NCBI GenBank assembly: GCA_905478325.1
Contig: CAJQIB010000012.1
Coordinates: 41,293-105,292 of the forward strand
Length of the DNA stretch: 64,000 bases
Direction of reading: 5' to 3'
DNA from: an uncultured Flavobacteriales bacterium
GTDB taxonomy: Bacteria > Bacteroidota > Bacteroidia > Flavobacteriales_D > Sanyastnellaceae
Under the pieces are notes generated by a model that was not told where the DNA came from, ran no database searches, and saw only the letters and a list, made by a program, of their open reading frames with translations. Every line of letters starts with the position of its first letter. Position 1 is the first letter of the stretch. Shown one piece after another: positions 25,092-33,975 of the stretch. The position numbers and the translations under genes are program-made.

Positions 25092-25973
25092 ATGGATGGC
25101 ATACAGGCCAACATCATGAACACAACTCCCTTTATTTCCCACCTCTTGACATCCAAAGGCCGAAACCTGGTTCTTGACGCCCCCAAAATAATGGCGATTT
25201 TGAATTGTACGCCCGATTCCTTTTTTGATGGAGGCCGACATGCGACCATTCAAGCTGCCGCAAAACAAGGCTGCGACCTGCTCGACCAAGGAGCTCATAT
25301 TTTAGACATTGGTGGGCAATCCACAAGACCTGGCGCATCTCACGTTGGCGCTGCCGAAGAATGGAATCGCATCGGTGGAGTCATTGAGGAAATCTTGTCG
25401 CACAAACCCGACACGTGGATTTCAGTTGACACCTTTCATGCAGAGGTTGCGCAACGGGCTTTGCAAGCCGGCGCTGCCATGATCAACGATGTCAGCTCAG
25501 GGACGATGGACCCCTCGATGTTTGCGGTTGTTGCCGAAAATGAGGTTCCTTTGGTTTTGATGCACATGCAGGGAACACCTGAAACCATGCAACATGAACC
25601 ACAGTACGAAAATGTGGTCGACGACGTCTATTACTGGCTTGAAAAGCGTGTTAAGGCGGCTCTCAGCGCAGGAATCCGCGATGTCATTGTGGACGTCGGT
25701 TTCGGGTTTGGAAAAACATTGGAGCACAACTATGCCTTGCTGGCAAGCCTCAACTCATTTCATGCGTTGCACGTCCCTGTTATGGCTGGAGTCAGCCGGA
25801 AGTCGATGATCTGGAAGGCGCTCAATGGCACTCCCGAATCTGCATTGAACGGAACAACAGCGCTGCATGCTTGGGCGCTCGAGGGAGGGGCACATTTGCT
25901 TCGTGTTCACGATGTTATTGAAGCAAAAGAAACGGTCGCCCTGCACGCTATGCTGCGTCCAAGACGACCGTAA
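25092..25973 (+). CDS. folP: Dihydropteroate synthase
   Basis: The 293-aa protein has the DHPS signatures IMAILNCTPDSFFDGG (pterin site), HILDIGGQSTRPGA (pABA/phosphate loop), MINDVSSGTMD, PLVLMHMQGTPETMQ, VDVGFGFGKTLEHN and MAGVSRKSMIWKAL. It condenses pABA with 6-hydroxymethyl-7,8-dihydropterin diphosphate in folate synthesis and is the sulfonamide target. The ATG at 25116 is an alternative start and is closer to the usual length. It is divergent from DUF1599. Confidence 0.95.
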   Translation: MDGIQANIMNTTPFISHLLTSKGRNLVLDAPKIMAILNCTPDSFFDGGRHATIQAAAKQGCDLLDQGAHILDIGGQSTRPGASHVGAAEEWNRIGGVIEEILSHKPDTWISVDTFHAEVAQRALQAGAAMINDVSSGTMDPSMFAVVAENEVPLVLMHMQGTPETMQHEPQYENVVDDVYYWLEKRVKAALSAGIRDVIVDVGFGFGKTLEHNYALLASLNSFHALHVPVMAGVSRKSMIWKALNGTPESALNGTTALHAWALEGGAHLLRVHDVIEAKETVALHAMLRPRRP

Positions 25974-26002
25974 TCAAGTCGTTTTACTTTACAAAAAGGA
26001 CC

Positions 26003-27904
26003 TTATTGAATCACCAACTTGGTGGTCTTTCCTGTGGATACCAAACGCAAGGAATACATACCATTCGGGACATTGGCCACGTCGATGTGCAAACCTGGCA
26101 ATACAGGGAGTTCATTCCAACGCTTCACCATTTTGCCTTGTAAGTCGTACAACTCCAAAGCTGATTGGCCGTGAAACCCGTCAATCACAAAGAAATCACT
26201 CGCTGGATTTGGAAATACAGTGAACGAAACGTCCGGTGTTACCACAGGAACTGAAACAGCCTCAGGAGCGATGTTCGCTCCAGGTTGAAGCATGAAAAAA
26301 TGAGACATGGTGCTCACTCCAATATTCCCGCTACTGAAATAAGGATAATTGCTCCACGTGCCATCAAATGAAGGGGCATCTGATTCAGGGTTGGTATCAA
26401 AATAACCCACCAACTCCATTGTACCGGAAGCCGCAGCGCTATTGTCCAAGATCCGAAGTCCACTTAAATAATTGGATTGATAAATCTTATCGCCAATCAC
26501 ATATAAATTGTGGTCAATCGCCTCACTTGGAGCATCGAAGAAACCAATAATCGAAGGCGCATCGAGGTCCGCAATGTCCATGATATACGTTCGCGTGTTG
26601 TTGCCGAAATTCATCTCGTCCAACTCATCATTGAAGAAACACAGTCGCTGGTCCTCACTGACCCATCCTTGGTGCGTGTAGCCTGACTGCGCATAGGACA
26701 GTTGTGCAATCAACTGCGTATCTTCCTTGTCTTCGACATCTACAATGGCGATTCCAGCGGAACCGTTGAAACAGAAGACGACTTCACGTCCGGCATAATC
26801 CTGATCAGGGCCATTGTATACCACCGGATGGATGTCATGCGAATAAGCACCATCATACGCACCAACCAGGATCGGATCCAAAGGACTCGAGATATCCATG
26901 ATGTGCATGCCTCCGTTAAATGTATTGGTACCGATCGCATAGGCGAAGTCGGTATCCTCATTGATCATAATGTTGTGCGCATTGCCAAATCCTGCATAGT
27001 ATGCATCGGGAGTCAGAAGCGTCACCTCATCCAACGGCAAATCCAAAAGCGCCATCAAGTCGATGACCTGCATGCCATGTCCTCCTGCCTCTGAAACGAT
27101 ATACGCATGGTCTCCATTCACTTTGATGTCACGCCACAAGCTTGAGTTGGTCGCCGTAGGCAGATTGGCGAAGTACTTCATGTCCGTTGGATTGGTCACA
27201 TCAATAAAGGCAGTGCCATTTGACCGACCAAAGATTGCAATCTCTCTTCCCGTTTCCGGGTCAGACCAACCCCAACAATCATTGCCGTTGTCCCCACCGC
27301 CTAAATTGGCAAGGGACTCAACGTCCAAAAGCTCAACATTGAAACATGGATAGCCTCCTGAATTCACCGTTGGACCCTGCGGTTCAACGACGATATCATA
27401 GAAAAAATAGTAGTAGTTGAACTCATTGTCCCCTTGAATATTGGTCCCCGTAATGGCACCATAATCTCCAATTAAATAAGGGAAGTTGATATCGCTATTG
27501 AGGTCATCACGCCAGAGCTGTGGGTTATTGGAAATGGTGCCAAGACCGATCGTTCCTGGACCAACCTCCCAACCCAACTCCACGGTACTTTCTCCATCAG
27601 GAATATCAACAACCAACGTCTGCTGAACGTCCCCGCCCATAGAAAACACCGCCAACGATCGTGGACCCGCTCCGTTGGCAAACACTTTCGCTGAAACGAT
27701 GGTCACAGGCTCATAGAAATCCAAGAGGTTGAAATACGCACCGTTGTCATGGTACTGACCCGACTGAATATCGGACGGCCCTCCTGTTGCTGGCTCGCCT
27801 TCACCGCCAGACAATTCACATGGGAACGGGCTTTGGCCAAACAAAAGAGTGCTTGAGCATAGCGCTGCGCAAAGAAAAGAAAGAGAGTAAAGTTGTTTCA
27901 ACAT
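26003..27904 (-). CDS. Choice-of-anchor B family secreted protein with T9SS sorting domain
   Basis: The start at 27904 gives a signal peptide (MLKQLYSLSFLCAALCSSTLLFGQ); the frame is open further upstream. In the central part (residues ~230-530) LVIVD-like beta-propeller blades repeat: GREIAIFGRSNGTAFIDVTNP, HAYIVSEAGGHGMQVIDL, FAYAIGTNTFNGGMHIMDIS and RTYIMDIADLDAPSIIG. This is the choice-of-anchor B architecture. A T9SS domain occupies the last ~75 residues (VFPNPASDFFVIDGF ... NGMYSLRLV). It is probably surface or secreted; the ligand is unknown. It is convergent with folP. Confidence 0.9.
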   Translation of the reverse strand: MLKQLYSLSFLCAALCSSTLLFGQSPFPCELSGGEGEPATGGPSDIQSGQYHDNGAYFNLLDFYEPVTIVSAKVFANGAGPRSLAVFSMGGDVQQTLVVDIPDGESTVELGWEVGPGTIGLGTISNNPQLWRDDLNSDINFPYLIGDYGAITGTNIQGDNEFNYYYFFYDIVVEPQGPTVNSGGYPCFNVELLDVESLANLGGGDNGNDCWGWSDPETGREIAIFGRSNGTAFIDVTNPTDMKYFANLPTATNSSLWRDIKVNGDHAYIVSEAGGHGMQVIDLMALLDLPLDEVTLLTPDAYYAGFGNAHNIMINEDTDFAYAIGTNTFNGGMHIMDISSPLDPILVGAYDGAYSHDIHPVVYNGPDQDYAGREVVFCFNGSAGIAIVDVEDKEDTQLIAQLSYAQSGYTHQGWVSEDQRLCFFNDELDEMNFGNNTRTYIMDIADLDAPSIIGFFDAPSEAIDHNLYVIGDKIYQSNYLSGLRILDNSAAASGTMELVGYFDTNPESDAPSFDGTWSNYPYFSSGNIGVSTMSHFFMLQPGANIAPEAVSVPVVTPDVSFTVFPNPASDFFVIDGFHGQSALELYDLQGKMVKRWNELPVLPGLHIDVANVPNGMYSLRLVSTGKTTKLVIQ

Positions 27905-27970
27905 GATAGCATTCTTCAGGTATACAGGTACAACCAAGTTCACCATAAATAAGTTGCGCATTCTTTGAGA

Positions 27971-30061
27971 TTAATTTGAAACGTACTCATTGTTCAATGG
28001 CAAGAATCCGTAAGCCTTGCTATAGCGCAACATTTGCTCCGTGAAATCATCTGGGAACGTCAAGTTGACTGCAGCAATCACACCTTCTTCAACATACACC
28101 GCTTCCATTTCTGGATTGATGAACCCGCCATACGGTGCAATGCCCAACTTTTCAGAACGGTCCAACACCTCCTGGTGAATGGCCGGATCTGCTTTTACAC
28201 CATAACCTTCAACGAGCGCTTTGGCAGCATCATAGTCTCCTTGAGATTTAATGCGTTGAACCTCTTGGAGCAAATCGCCAAACAAGCCACGAAGCGCTTC
28301 GTAATCCTTGACGTCGAAATATGTGTTTCCATCTCGTACCACTTTTTCAATGATACCGGCTTCAGCACTGCGCTCAAAACACCAGTGGCTGATCCAAGCA
28401 CGGTTGCGCATGTGGGCCTCTTCGATGTTGGCACCCAACTCCAAACGACGCAATTGAAGCATCATGCCGTTTCGGATGTAGCTATCGTATTCTGCTCGTC
28501 CTGTTTCCAAGGATTCCATCAGCCCCAACTCCACCATTTTCTCATCGAGCATGAAGTACAACGCGACCAAATCGGCACGTCCTTCTTCCAGGGTTGAGCT
28601 GTATTCCTTGATCGTTTGCTTGGGCTCGCCAATGCCTTCTTCCAACTTCCCTGAAGCATGGCCAATGACCTCGTGCATCGCAGTGTGCAGCTTTCCCGCA
28701 AGCGAACTGTGCTTTTCAGCCATGGCGACCTCCTGCTCATCATGGGCAAACTCACTCAACATCCCGCCCCCACCCGCTTGATCATACGCTTGGACAATGT
28801 TTCCCAAACTCACTGACTTCGATCCGTGGATGACACGGATCCAATTGGAATTTGGAAGGTTCACACCGATCGGTGTGCTCGGTGACGCATCACCTGCCTC
28901 TCCGGCCACGTTCACTACGTTGTATGTAATGCCCACAACCTCGTCTTTTTTGTGCTCTGGAAGGAAGGGCATGTTGTCCTCAAACCATTGGGCGTTGTCC
29001 ATCAACACCTTCATGCGCTCACTGGCATCAAAATCCTTGATTTGAACCACTGTCTCATAACTTCCCGTGTAACCCAACGGGTCATTGTAAACCTCAATGA
29101 AGCCATTGATGTAATCCACATCTCCCTCGGTATCCTGCACCCAATTGATGTTATAGAGCTGCCATTTCACCAAATCGCCGGTCTCATAGTATGCAATCAA
29201 ATTCCTCAAAGCCGCTGCCTGCTTGTCATTTTCAGCATATTGCGCTGCTTGATTCAACCAAAAGACGATTTGTTCAATGGCCTCCGAATAGAGTCCTCCG
29301 ATCTTATATGTCTGCTCTTCAATTTCTCCCGCTGCATTGCGAACAAGGCGCGAATTCAAGCTGTACTCCACCGGCGTTCGTGTTGATCCATCGACCAAGC
29401 TTTCATAAAACGCAACGGCTTCATCGGTTGTCACATCCGGACCATAAAAGTTCACAGCCGAATTTTCAACCAATCCTTTGGTTCCATCCTGCTCCACTTT
29501 TTTGGCTTCAACTTCAGGGTTGAAAATGACCGCACGCACCTCATCCGTTACCGATTGACTCGTCGCAGCGAGCAATTCATCAAAGAAACCTTCAGAGAAT
29601 TCCGGTTGAATCTTCATGTTGGAATAATGGTGGTGGATTCCATTCGAGAACCAGATCCGCTTTAAGTAAGTTTCGAATCGCACCCAACCGTTGGTCGTTC
29701 GATCTCCTTCGAATCCGGTATAGATGGATTCCAATAAATGCCGCACGCGCAAATTGTAGCGATTGTTTTGATCATACATGATATCCCTTCCGCTCAATCC
29801 AGCTTGGTTGAGGCAATACACGAGCGCCTGCTGGCGTTCATTGAGTTGATCAAACCCTGGAACTTGGTATCGAATCAACTTCAAATCCGCAAATTGTTCG
29901 GTCTGCCAAACAAAGCCGTCGGCATCGGGTTCGCTCGCTCCGCTCGGAGTCTCTTGGGCCACAGCCCAATCGTCTGCAGTGGTGGTTTCCGATCCTTCAG
30001 GGGCTCCACATCCGATGATGAAGAGAGCGGCTGCGCAAGCCGCCAAAAAGTAATTTCGCAT
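27971..30061 (-). CDS. Dipeptidyl-peptidase III (M49 zinc peptidase), predicted lipoprotein
   Basis: The 696-aa protein has the M49 hallmark HEVIGH (HExxGH, near residue 460) and the second zinc-ligand motif EEGRAD (~485). Supporting segments are FAHDEQEVA and WINWVQDTEGDVDYINGFIEVY-like sequence (about 290-320). DPP III removes dipeptides from short peptides. Unusually for M49, it has a lipoprotein signal (MRNYFLAACAAALFIIGC, lipobox IIGC), so it should sit in the cell envelope, consistent with peptide scavenging. The LptF/G permease is divergent. Confidence 0.93.
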   Translation of the reverse strand: MRNYFLAACAAALFIIGCGAPEGSETTTADDWAVAQETPSGASEPDADGFVWQTEQFADLKLIRYQVPGFDQLNERQQALVYCLNQAGLSGRDIMYDQNNRYNLRVRHLLESIYTGFEGDRTTNGWVRFETYLKRIWFSNGIHHHYSNMKIQPEFSEGFFDELLAATSQSVTDEVRAVIFNPEVEAKKVEQDGTKGLVENSAVNFYGPDVTTDEAVAFYESLVDGSTRTPVEYSLNSRLVRNAAGEIEEQTYKIGGLYSEAIEQIVFWLNQAAQYAENDKQAAALRNLIAYYETGDLVKWQLYNINWVQDTEGDVDYINGFIEVYNDPLGYTGSYETVVQIKDFDASERMKVLMDNAQWFEDNMPFLPEHKKDEVVGITYNVVNVAGEAGDASPSTPIGVNLPNSNWIRVIHGSKSVSLGNIVQAYDQAGGGGMLSEFAHDEQEVAMAEKHSSLAGKLHTAMHEVIGHASGKLEEGIGEPKQTIKEYSSTLEEGRADLVALYFMLDEKMVELGLMESLETGRAEYDSYIRNGMMLQLRRLELGANIEEAHMRNRAWISHWCFERSAEAGIIEKVVRDGNTYFDVKDYEALRGLFGDLLQEVQRIKSQGDYDAAKALVEGYGVKADPAIHQEVLDRSEKLGIAPYGGFINPEMEAVYVEEGVIAAVNLTFPDDFTEQMLRYSKAYGFLPLNNEYVSN

Positions 30062-30121
30062 GGGTCAAGTGAATTGCTGAGCCGGCAAGTTAATCAAAGT
30101 CTTCTCCACAGTCTCTCTCCC

Positions 30122-30129
30122 TATCTTTG
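30122..30129 (+). promoter_or_regulatory. -7 element TATCTTTG, leaderless promoter of the LptF/G gene
   Basis: Perfect TAnnTTTG followed by AGCC and the GTG at 30134. The constant 4-nt spacing supports GTG as the genuine start. Confidence 0.55.
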
Positions 30130-30133
30130 AGCC

Positions 30134-31540
30134 GTGCGACGGATAGCTCTGCTCTTACTTCGATCCTTCTTGGCGCCATTTGCCGTGACCATGCCTGTAG
30201 CCCTGTTCATACTGGACATGCAGTTTTTGTGGGTCTACGCGGATGATTTGATTGGAAAAGGCCTCTCCCCTTTAGTCATCGCAGAGCTGATGATGTATGC
30301 CTCGGCCCGCTTGGTCAATCTCGCGTTGCCTTTGGGTATTCTTGTCGCCTCCATCATGGCCCTCGGTTCCTTGGCTGAAAAAAACGAGTTAACGGCGTTG
30401 AAGTCAGCGGGCATATCACTGACTCGCATTTTGCGACCTCTTATTGCCACCATGCTTATTGTCTCCATGGGGGCCTTTTGGTTTTCAAATGCCGCCTGGC
30501 CCGTTGCCAATTTAAAATTTCGCGCGTTGCTCTTTTCAGTGACCAAGAAACGCCCTGCACTAAATTTACAGGAAGGCGTTTTCTACAACGGGATTGAAGG
30601 GTTTGCGATTCGAGTCGACGAAAAGGATGAAGACGGAACCTTGCATGATTTGCTCATTCATGATCATAGGGAAGGAACGACCGGTGTAAGCCGTGTGATG
30701 CGCTCAGAGTCGGGTCGTATGGATCAGGTGGGAGAGCGACTCGTATTGACCATGATCAATGGAATCAGCTACGAAGAGGATTTGGAGCAATCCGCAAGGA
30801 GAAAAGAACGACTGCATCCGCACATTGTGACTGAATTTGGAAGCCAAACGTTTGAAATCGATCTCGCCTCGTTGGATTTCAGCAAAGTGGATGAAGGTTT
30901 ATTTAAGAGGGCCCATGAAATGATGACCATTCATCAACTCACAGCGGCCATGGATTCTCTGGAATCACTGAGGGCTGATCGGTACCGTGATGTGGCCTTG
31001 TATGGAGAGCGCCAGAATACGCTATTGAGAGACACCCTGACAACTGCAGGAGCTGTGGTCGCAACGGGTTCAGTTTTGGACCGGTTAAGCCCCACCCAAC
31101 GCAGGATGGCTTTCGATGGCGCAAGAAGTCTTTGCCGCAACACCCGTCAAGGGATCGCCAACGCAATCGATGATGCCGAAACCAAGAGAAAGCAGAAGAA
31201 TCGGCATGCCATGGAATGGCATCGAAAGTTTTTTCTAGCAACCAGCTGTATCCTCCTCTTCTTCATCGGCGCTCCCTTAGGAGCCATCATACGAAAAGGA
31301 GGCCTGGGGATGCCTACCGTTCTGGCCATCCTCATATTCCTTGGATACTACATACTTTCCATTGTAGGAGAACAGATGATTCGATCCGGTAAGCTTTCAC
31401 CCCCAGTAGGCATGTGGATGAGTACAGCCATTTTACTTCCAGCAGCTATTTATCTGACGCGCAGAGCAGTGCGAGATGCCCATGTATTCGCTTGGTCGAT
31501 TCCGAGCTTCAGGCGTTCAAGAAAAGCACAAGACAACTAA
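30134..31540 (+). CDS. LptF/LptG family LPS-export permease
   Basis: The 468-aa protein has three N-terminal membrane helices (FLAPFAVTMPVALFILDMQFLW, ARLVNLALPLGILVASIMALGSLAEKNELTALKSAGISLTRIL), a periplasmic beta-jellyroll region (~135-340) and three C-terminal helices. This is the YjgP/YjgQ topology. With LptB it would extract LPS from the inner membrane and pass it to LptC. Whether it is LptF or LptG cannot be decided. Translation starts at GTG, supported by the adjacent promoter element. Two glycosyltransferases follow on the same strand (21-bp gap). Confidence 0.9.
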   Translation: MRRIALLLLRSFLAPFAVTMPVALFILDMQFLWVYADDLIGKGLSPLVIAELMMYASARLVNLALPLGILVASIMALGSLAEKNELTALKSAGISLTRILRPLIATMLIVSMGAFWFSNAAWPVANLKFRALLFSVTKKRPALNLQEGVFYNGIEGFAIRVDEKDEDGTLHDLLIHDHREGTTGVSRVMRSESGRMDQVGERLVLTMINGISYEEDLEQSARRKERLHPHIVTEFGSQTFEIDLASLDFSKVDEGLFKRAHEMMTIHQLTAAMDSLESLRADRYRDVALYGERQNTLLRDTLTTAGAVVATGSVLDRLSPTQRRMAFDGARSLCRNTRQGIANAIDDAETKRKQKNRHAMEWHRKFFLATSCILLFFIGAPLGAIIRKGGLGMPTVLAILIFLGYYILSIVGEQMIRSGKLSPPVGMWMSTAILLPAAIYLTRRAVRDAHVFAWSIPSFRRSRKAQDN

Positions 31541-31561
31541 TTTCGCCCTTCAATTCCTCAT

Positions 31562-32761
31562 ATGCGCATCCTTCAAATTTGTCACAAGCCTCCACTCCCC
31601 AGTTTAGATGGTGGGTGCCGTGCTATGGATGCCATGACTCGTGGACTTTTACAAGCAGGGCATACGGTTAAAGTATTAACCGCTTGTACTGAAAAGCATC
31701 CGTGGCAGCCGGAATTGATTGACCCCAGCTGGCTAACGACAACCAATGCTGAAGCTGTCTTCATTGATACCCGCCTCAATAAGGTGGATGCATTTGCGAG
31801 TATTGTGACCGGAGACAGCTACAACATCAGTCGATTTCATTCTGCGGATCTAGAAAGAGCCCTCACCCAAATTTTGAGAACGTCTGTTTTTGACTTGATT
31901 CTCTTCGAATCGCTTTTCACAGCGCCCTACCTCAAGACGGTTGGTCGCTATAGCGATGGATTGACCATCCTTCGCGCCCACAATGTCGAACACCGGATTT
32001 GGCATCATTTGGCGGAGGAAACGCCTCAGTTTACGCGTAAAATGTATCTGAATTGGCTTGCTGAAAAACTAGAGAAATACGAAGTCTCCGTTTTAGATGA
32101 TTTCGATGGAATCGCCGGAATATCAGTAGAGGACCTTGTGCACTTTCGTGAGCTCGGTTGCGAATTGCCAATGCAGCTTGTCCCCTTTGGCTTGGATGAA
32201 GATGAATGGCCCGAGGACACCTCGGGACCGGCCAACCATGTGTTTCACCTAGGAGCTATGGATTGGCGCCCAAACCAACAAGGTGTTCGTTGGTTTGTAA
32301 ACCGGGTATGGCCTTTGGTGCGTCAACGTATTCCCAATGCAGAGCTGAGACTTGCAGGCCGAAATTTCATGTCTTCTTGGGCATTCCCCGACAACATGGG
32401 CATTCGCGTTTTGGGTGAGATTGAAAGCGCCTGGGACATGATGACGGATAGCGGAATTATGGTAATCCCATTGTTGAGCGGGAGCGGTATGCGCATCAAA
32501 GCCATTGAAGCTCTCGCTGCAGGAAGACCAATCGTAACCACGCCTATTGGAGTTGAGGGCATTCCAGCAGAAGACGGAAAACACGTCATGATTGCTGCTA
32601 CACCTGAAAAATTCGCAGCGTGTGTTGTCGACTTGTTAGAGAATCCTGAGACGGCGCGCAAGATGGGTTCTGAGGGACGTAAGTGGGCACAAGAACACTT
32701 TGAGAACAACCGGTTGATTGCATCCATGGTATCCAACTTTCAAGAAGTCTTTCAGGTTTGA
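31562..32761 (+). CDS. Glycosyltransferase family 4-like protein
   Basis: The 399 residues show a GT-B fold. The N-terminus MRILQICHKPPLPSLDGGCRAMDAMTRGL is the acceptor-side motif with the Gly-rich loop, and HNVEHRIW lies mid-protein. The C-terminal donor domain has GAMDWRPNQQGVRWFVNRVWPLVRQRIPNAELRLAGRN and IMVIPLLSGSGMRIKAIEALAAGRPIVTTPIGVEGI. Donor and acceptor are unknown; surface polysaccharide or LPS is likely given the LptF/G neighbour. The stop codon overlaps the start of the next glycosyltransferase (TTGA). Confidence 0.9.
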   Translation: MRILQICHKPPLPSLDGGCRAMDAMTRGLLQAGHTVKVLTACTEKHPWQPELIDPSWLTTTNAEAVFIDTRLNKVDAFASIVTGDSYNISRFHSADLERALTQILRTSVFDLILFESLFTAPYLKTVGRYSDGLTILRAHNVEHRIWHHLAEETPQFTRKMYLNWLAEKLEKYEVSVLDDFDGIAGISVEDLVHFRELGCELPMQLVPFGLDEDEWPEDTSGPANHVFHLGAMDWRPNQQGVRWFVNRVWPLVRQRIPNAELRLAGRNFMSSWAFPDNMGIRVLGEIESAWDMMTDSGIMVIPLLSGSGMRIKAIEALAAGRPIVTTPIGVEGIPAEDGKHVMIAATPEKFAACVVDLLENPETARKMGSEGRKWAQEHFENNRLIASMVSNFQEVFQV

Positions 32762-33960
32762 AACTGTTGTTGCTCACATCAAGGCTTCCATGGCCTTTGG
32801 ACAAGGGAGACAAGCTTCGTGCTTACCATCAACTTCGTTCTTTGCATGCCGAGCATGAAGTCCATTTGTTTTGTTTGGTCGGAACCAAACCTTCCCAAGA
32901 GGCCATCGCAGCCCTGGGTGAAGTCACCCACGAACTGCATTGGTACAAGATGCGCTGGACAGCGCGCCTTTTGAGAATGGCGTGGTCGCCTTTGAGCAGT
33001 CGTCCCTTTCAAGTCCATTGGTTCTATCAGCGGAGCGCAGCAAATCGTATTTCCAGTCTTTTGGATCGTCTGCAACCAGACGTTGTGTATTGCCAGCTCA
33101 TCCGCATGGCTGAATACATCAAAAACCACCATGAGTATCCACGCGTTTTGGATTACATGGATGCTTTGAGTGCTGGTATGATGAGGCGATCTCTTCTAAA
33201 GCGTTTGCCCTCTCGTTGGATCTATCAAATTGAAGCATCTCGTCTGGCACGCTATGAAGCATCCACTTTCGATTACTTCGATTCCCACACGATCATTAGC
33301 GTTGCCGATCGCAAATTGATTTCCCATCCTGATCGAAGTTCCATCCATGTCGTTCCCAATGGGGTCGATAAAGACTATTATGGCACGCAGGTAGCAGAAG
33401 AGAAATCACCTAAGTCATCTTTTGACACCGTCGTTTTCACGGGCAACATGAGTTATCCCCCCAATGTTGATGCAGCATGCAGGTTGGCTTCGGATGTACT
33501 CCCGCTGACCACAACGAGTCAACTTCGACTTCTCATCGCGGGCACTGCCCCAACGCAACGCGTGAAACAGTTGGCCAATGAACGCATTGTCGTGACTGGC
33601 TGGATTCCCGATATGCGGTGGGCTTATCATCAAGCGGATCTTTTTGTGGCCCCGTTGCGGATTGGTACGGGCCAGCAAAACAAAATTTTAGAAGCGATGG
33701 CCTGTGGCATTCCATGCATTACGACTTCGCATGTGATGTCAGGGTTCCGTTCTGAACACGGAAACAGTGCAGCGCTTCCTCCTCTGATACTCGCTGACAC
33801 GGTAGAGGATACTGCAGCGGCAATCGACACCTTGCTCCGCGATAAAACCAAGCGTCAAGAATTGGGCTTATCCAGTAGGAAGTGGATTGAAAATCATGCC
33901 TCTTGGGACATCCATTCTCAAAAACTTGTCGAATCATTCGTACATTCCTCCAAGCATTGA
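32758..33960 (+). CDS. Glycosyltransferase (GT-B, family 4 type)
   Basis: The 400-aa product starts at TTG (32758), which overlaps the preceding stop as TTGA; no ATG gives the expected MKLLLLTSRLPWPLDKGDKLRAYHQL N-terminus. The N-domain resembles the exopolysaccharide-associated GTs with a PxPxDKGDKxR motif. The C-domain has VVFTGNMSYPPNVDAA, PDMRWAYHQADLFVAPLRIGTGQQNKILEAMACGIPCITT. It probably acts with the preceding GT on the same glycan. Translational coupling by the 4-nt overlap is likely. Confidence 0.9.
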   Translation: MKLLLLTSRLPWPLDKGDKLRAYHQLRSLHAEHEVHLFCLVGTKPSQEAIAALGEVTHELHWYKMRWTARLLRMAWSPLSSRPFQVHWFYQRSAANRISSLLDRLQPDVVYCQLIRMAEYIKNHHEYPRVLDYMDALSAGMMRRSLLKRLPSRWIYQIEASRLARYEASTFDYFDSHTIISVADRKLISHPDRSSIHVVPNGVDKDYYGTQVAEEKSPKSSFDTVVFTGNMSYPPNVDAACRLASDVLPLTTTSQLRLLIAGTAPTQRVKQLANERIVVTGWIPDMRWAYHQADLFVAPLRIGTGQQNKILEAMACGIPCITTSHVMSGFRSEHGNSAALPPLILADTVEDTAAAIDTLLRDKTKRQELGLSSRKWIENHASWDIHSQKLVESFVHSSKH

Positions 33961-33975
33961 AAACGCGCTTCAGCT

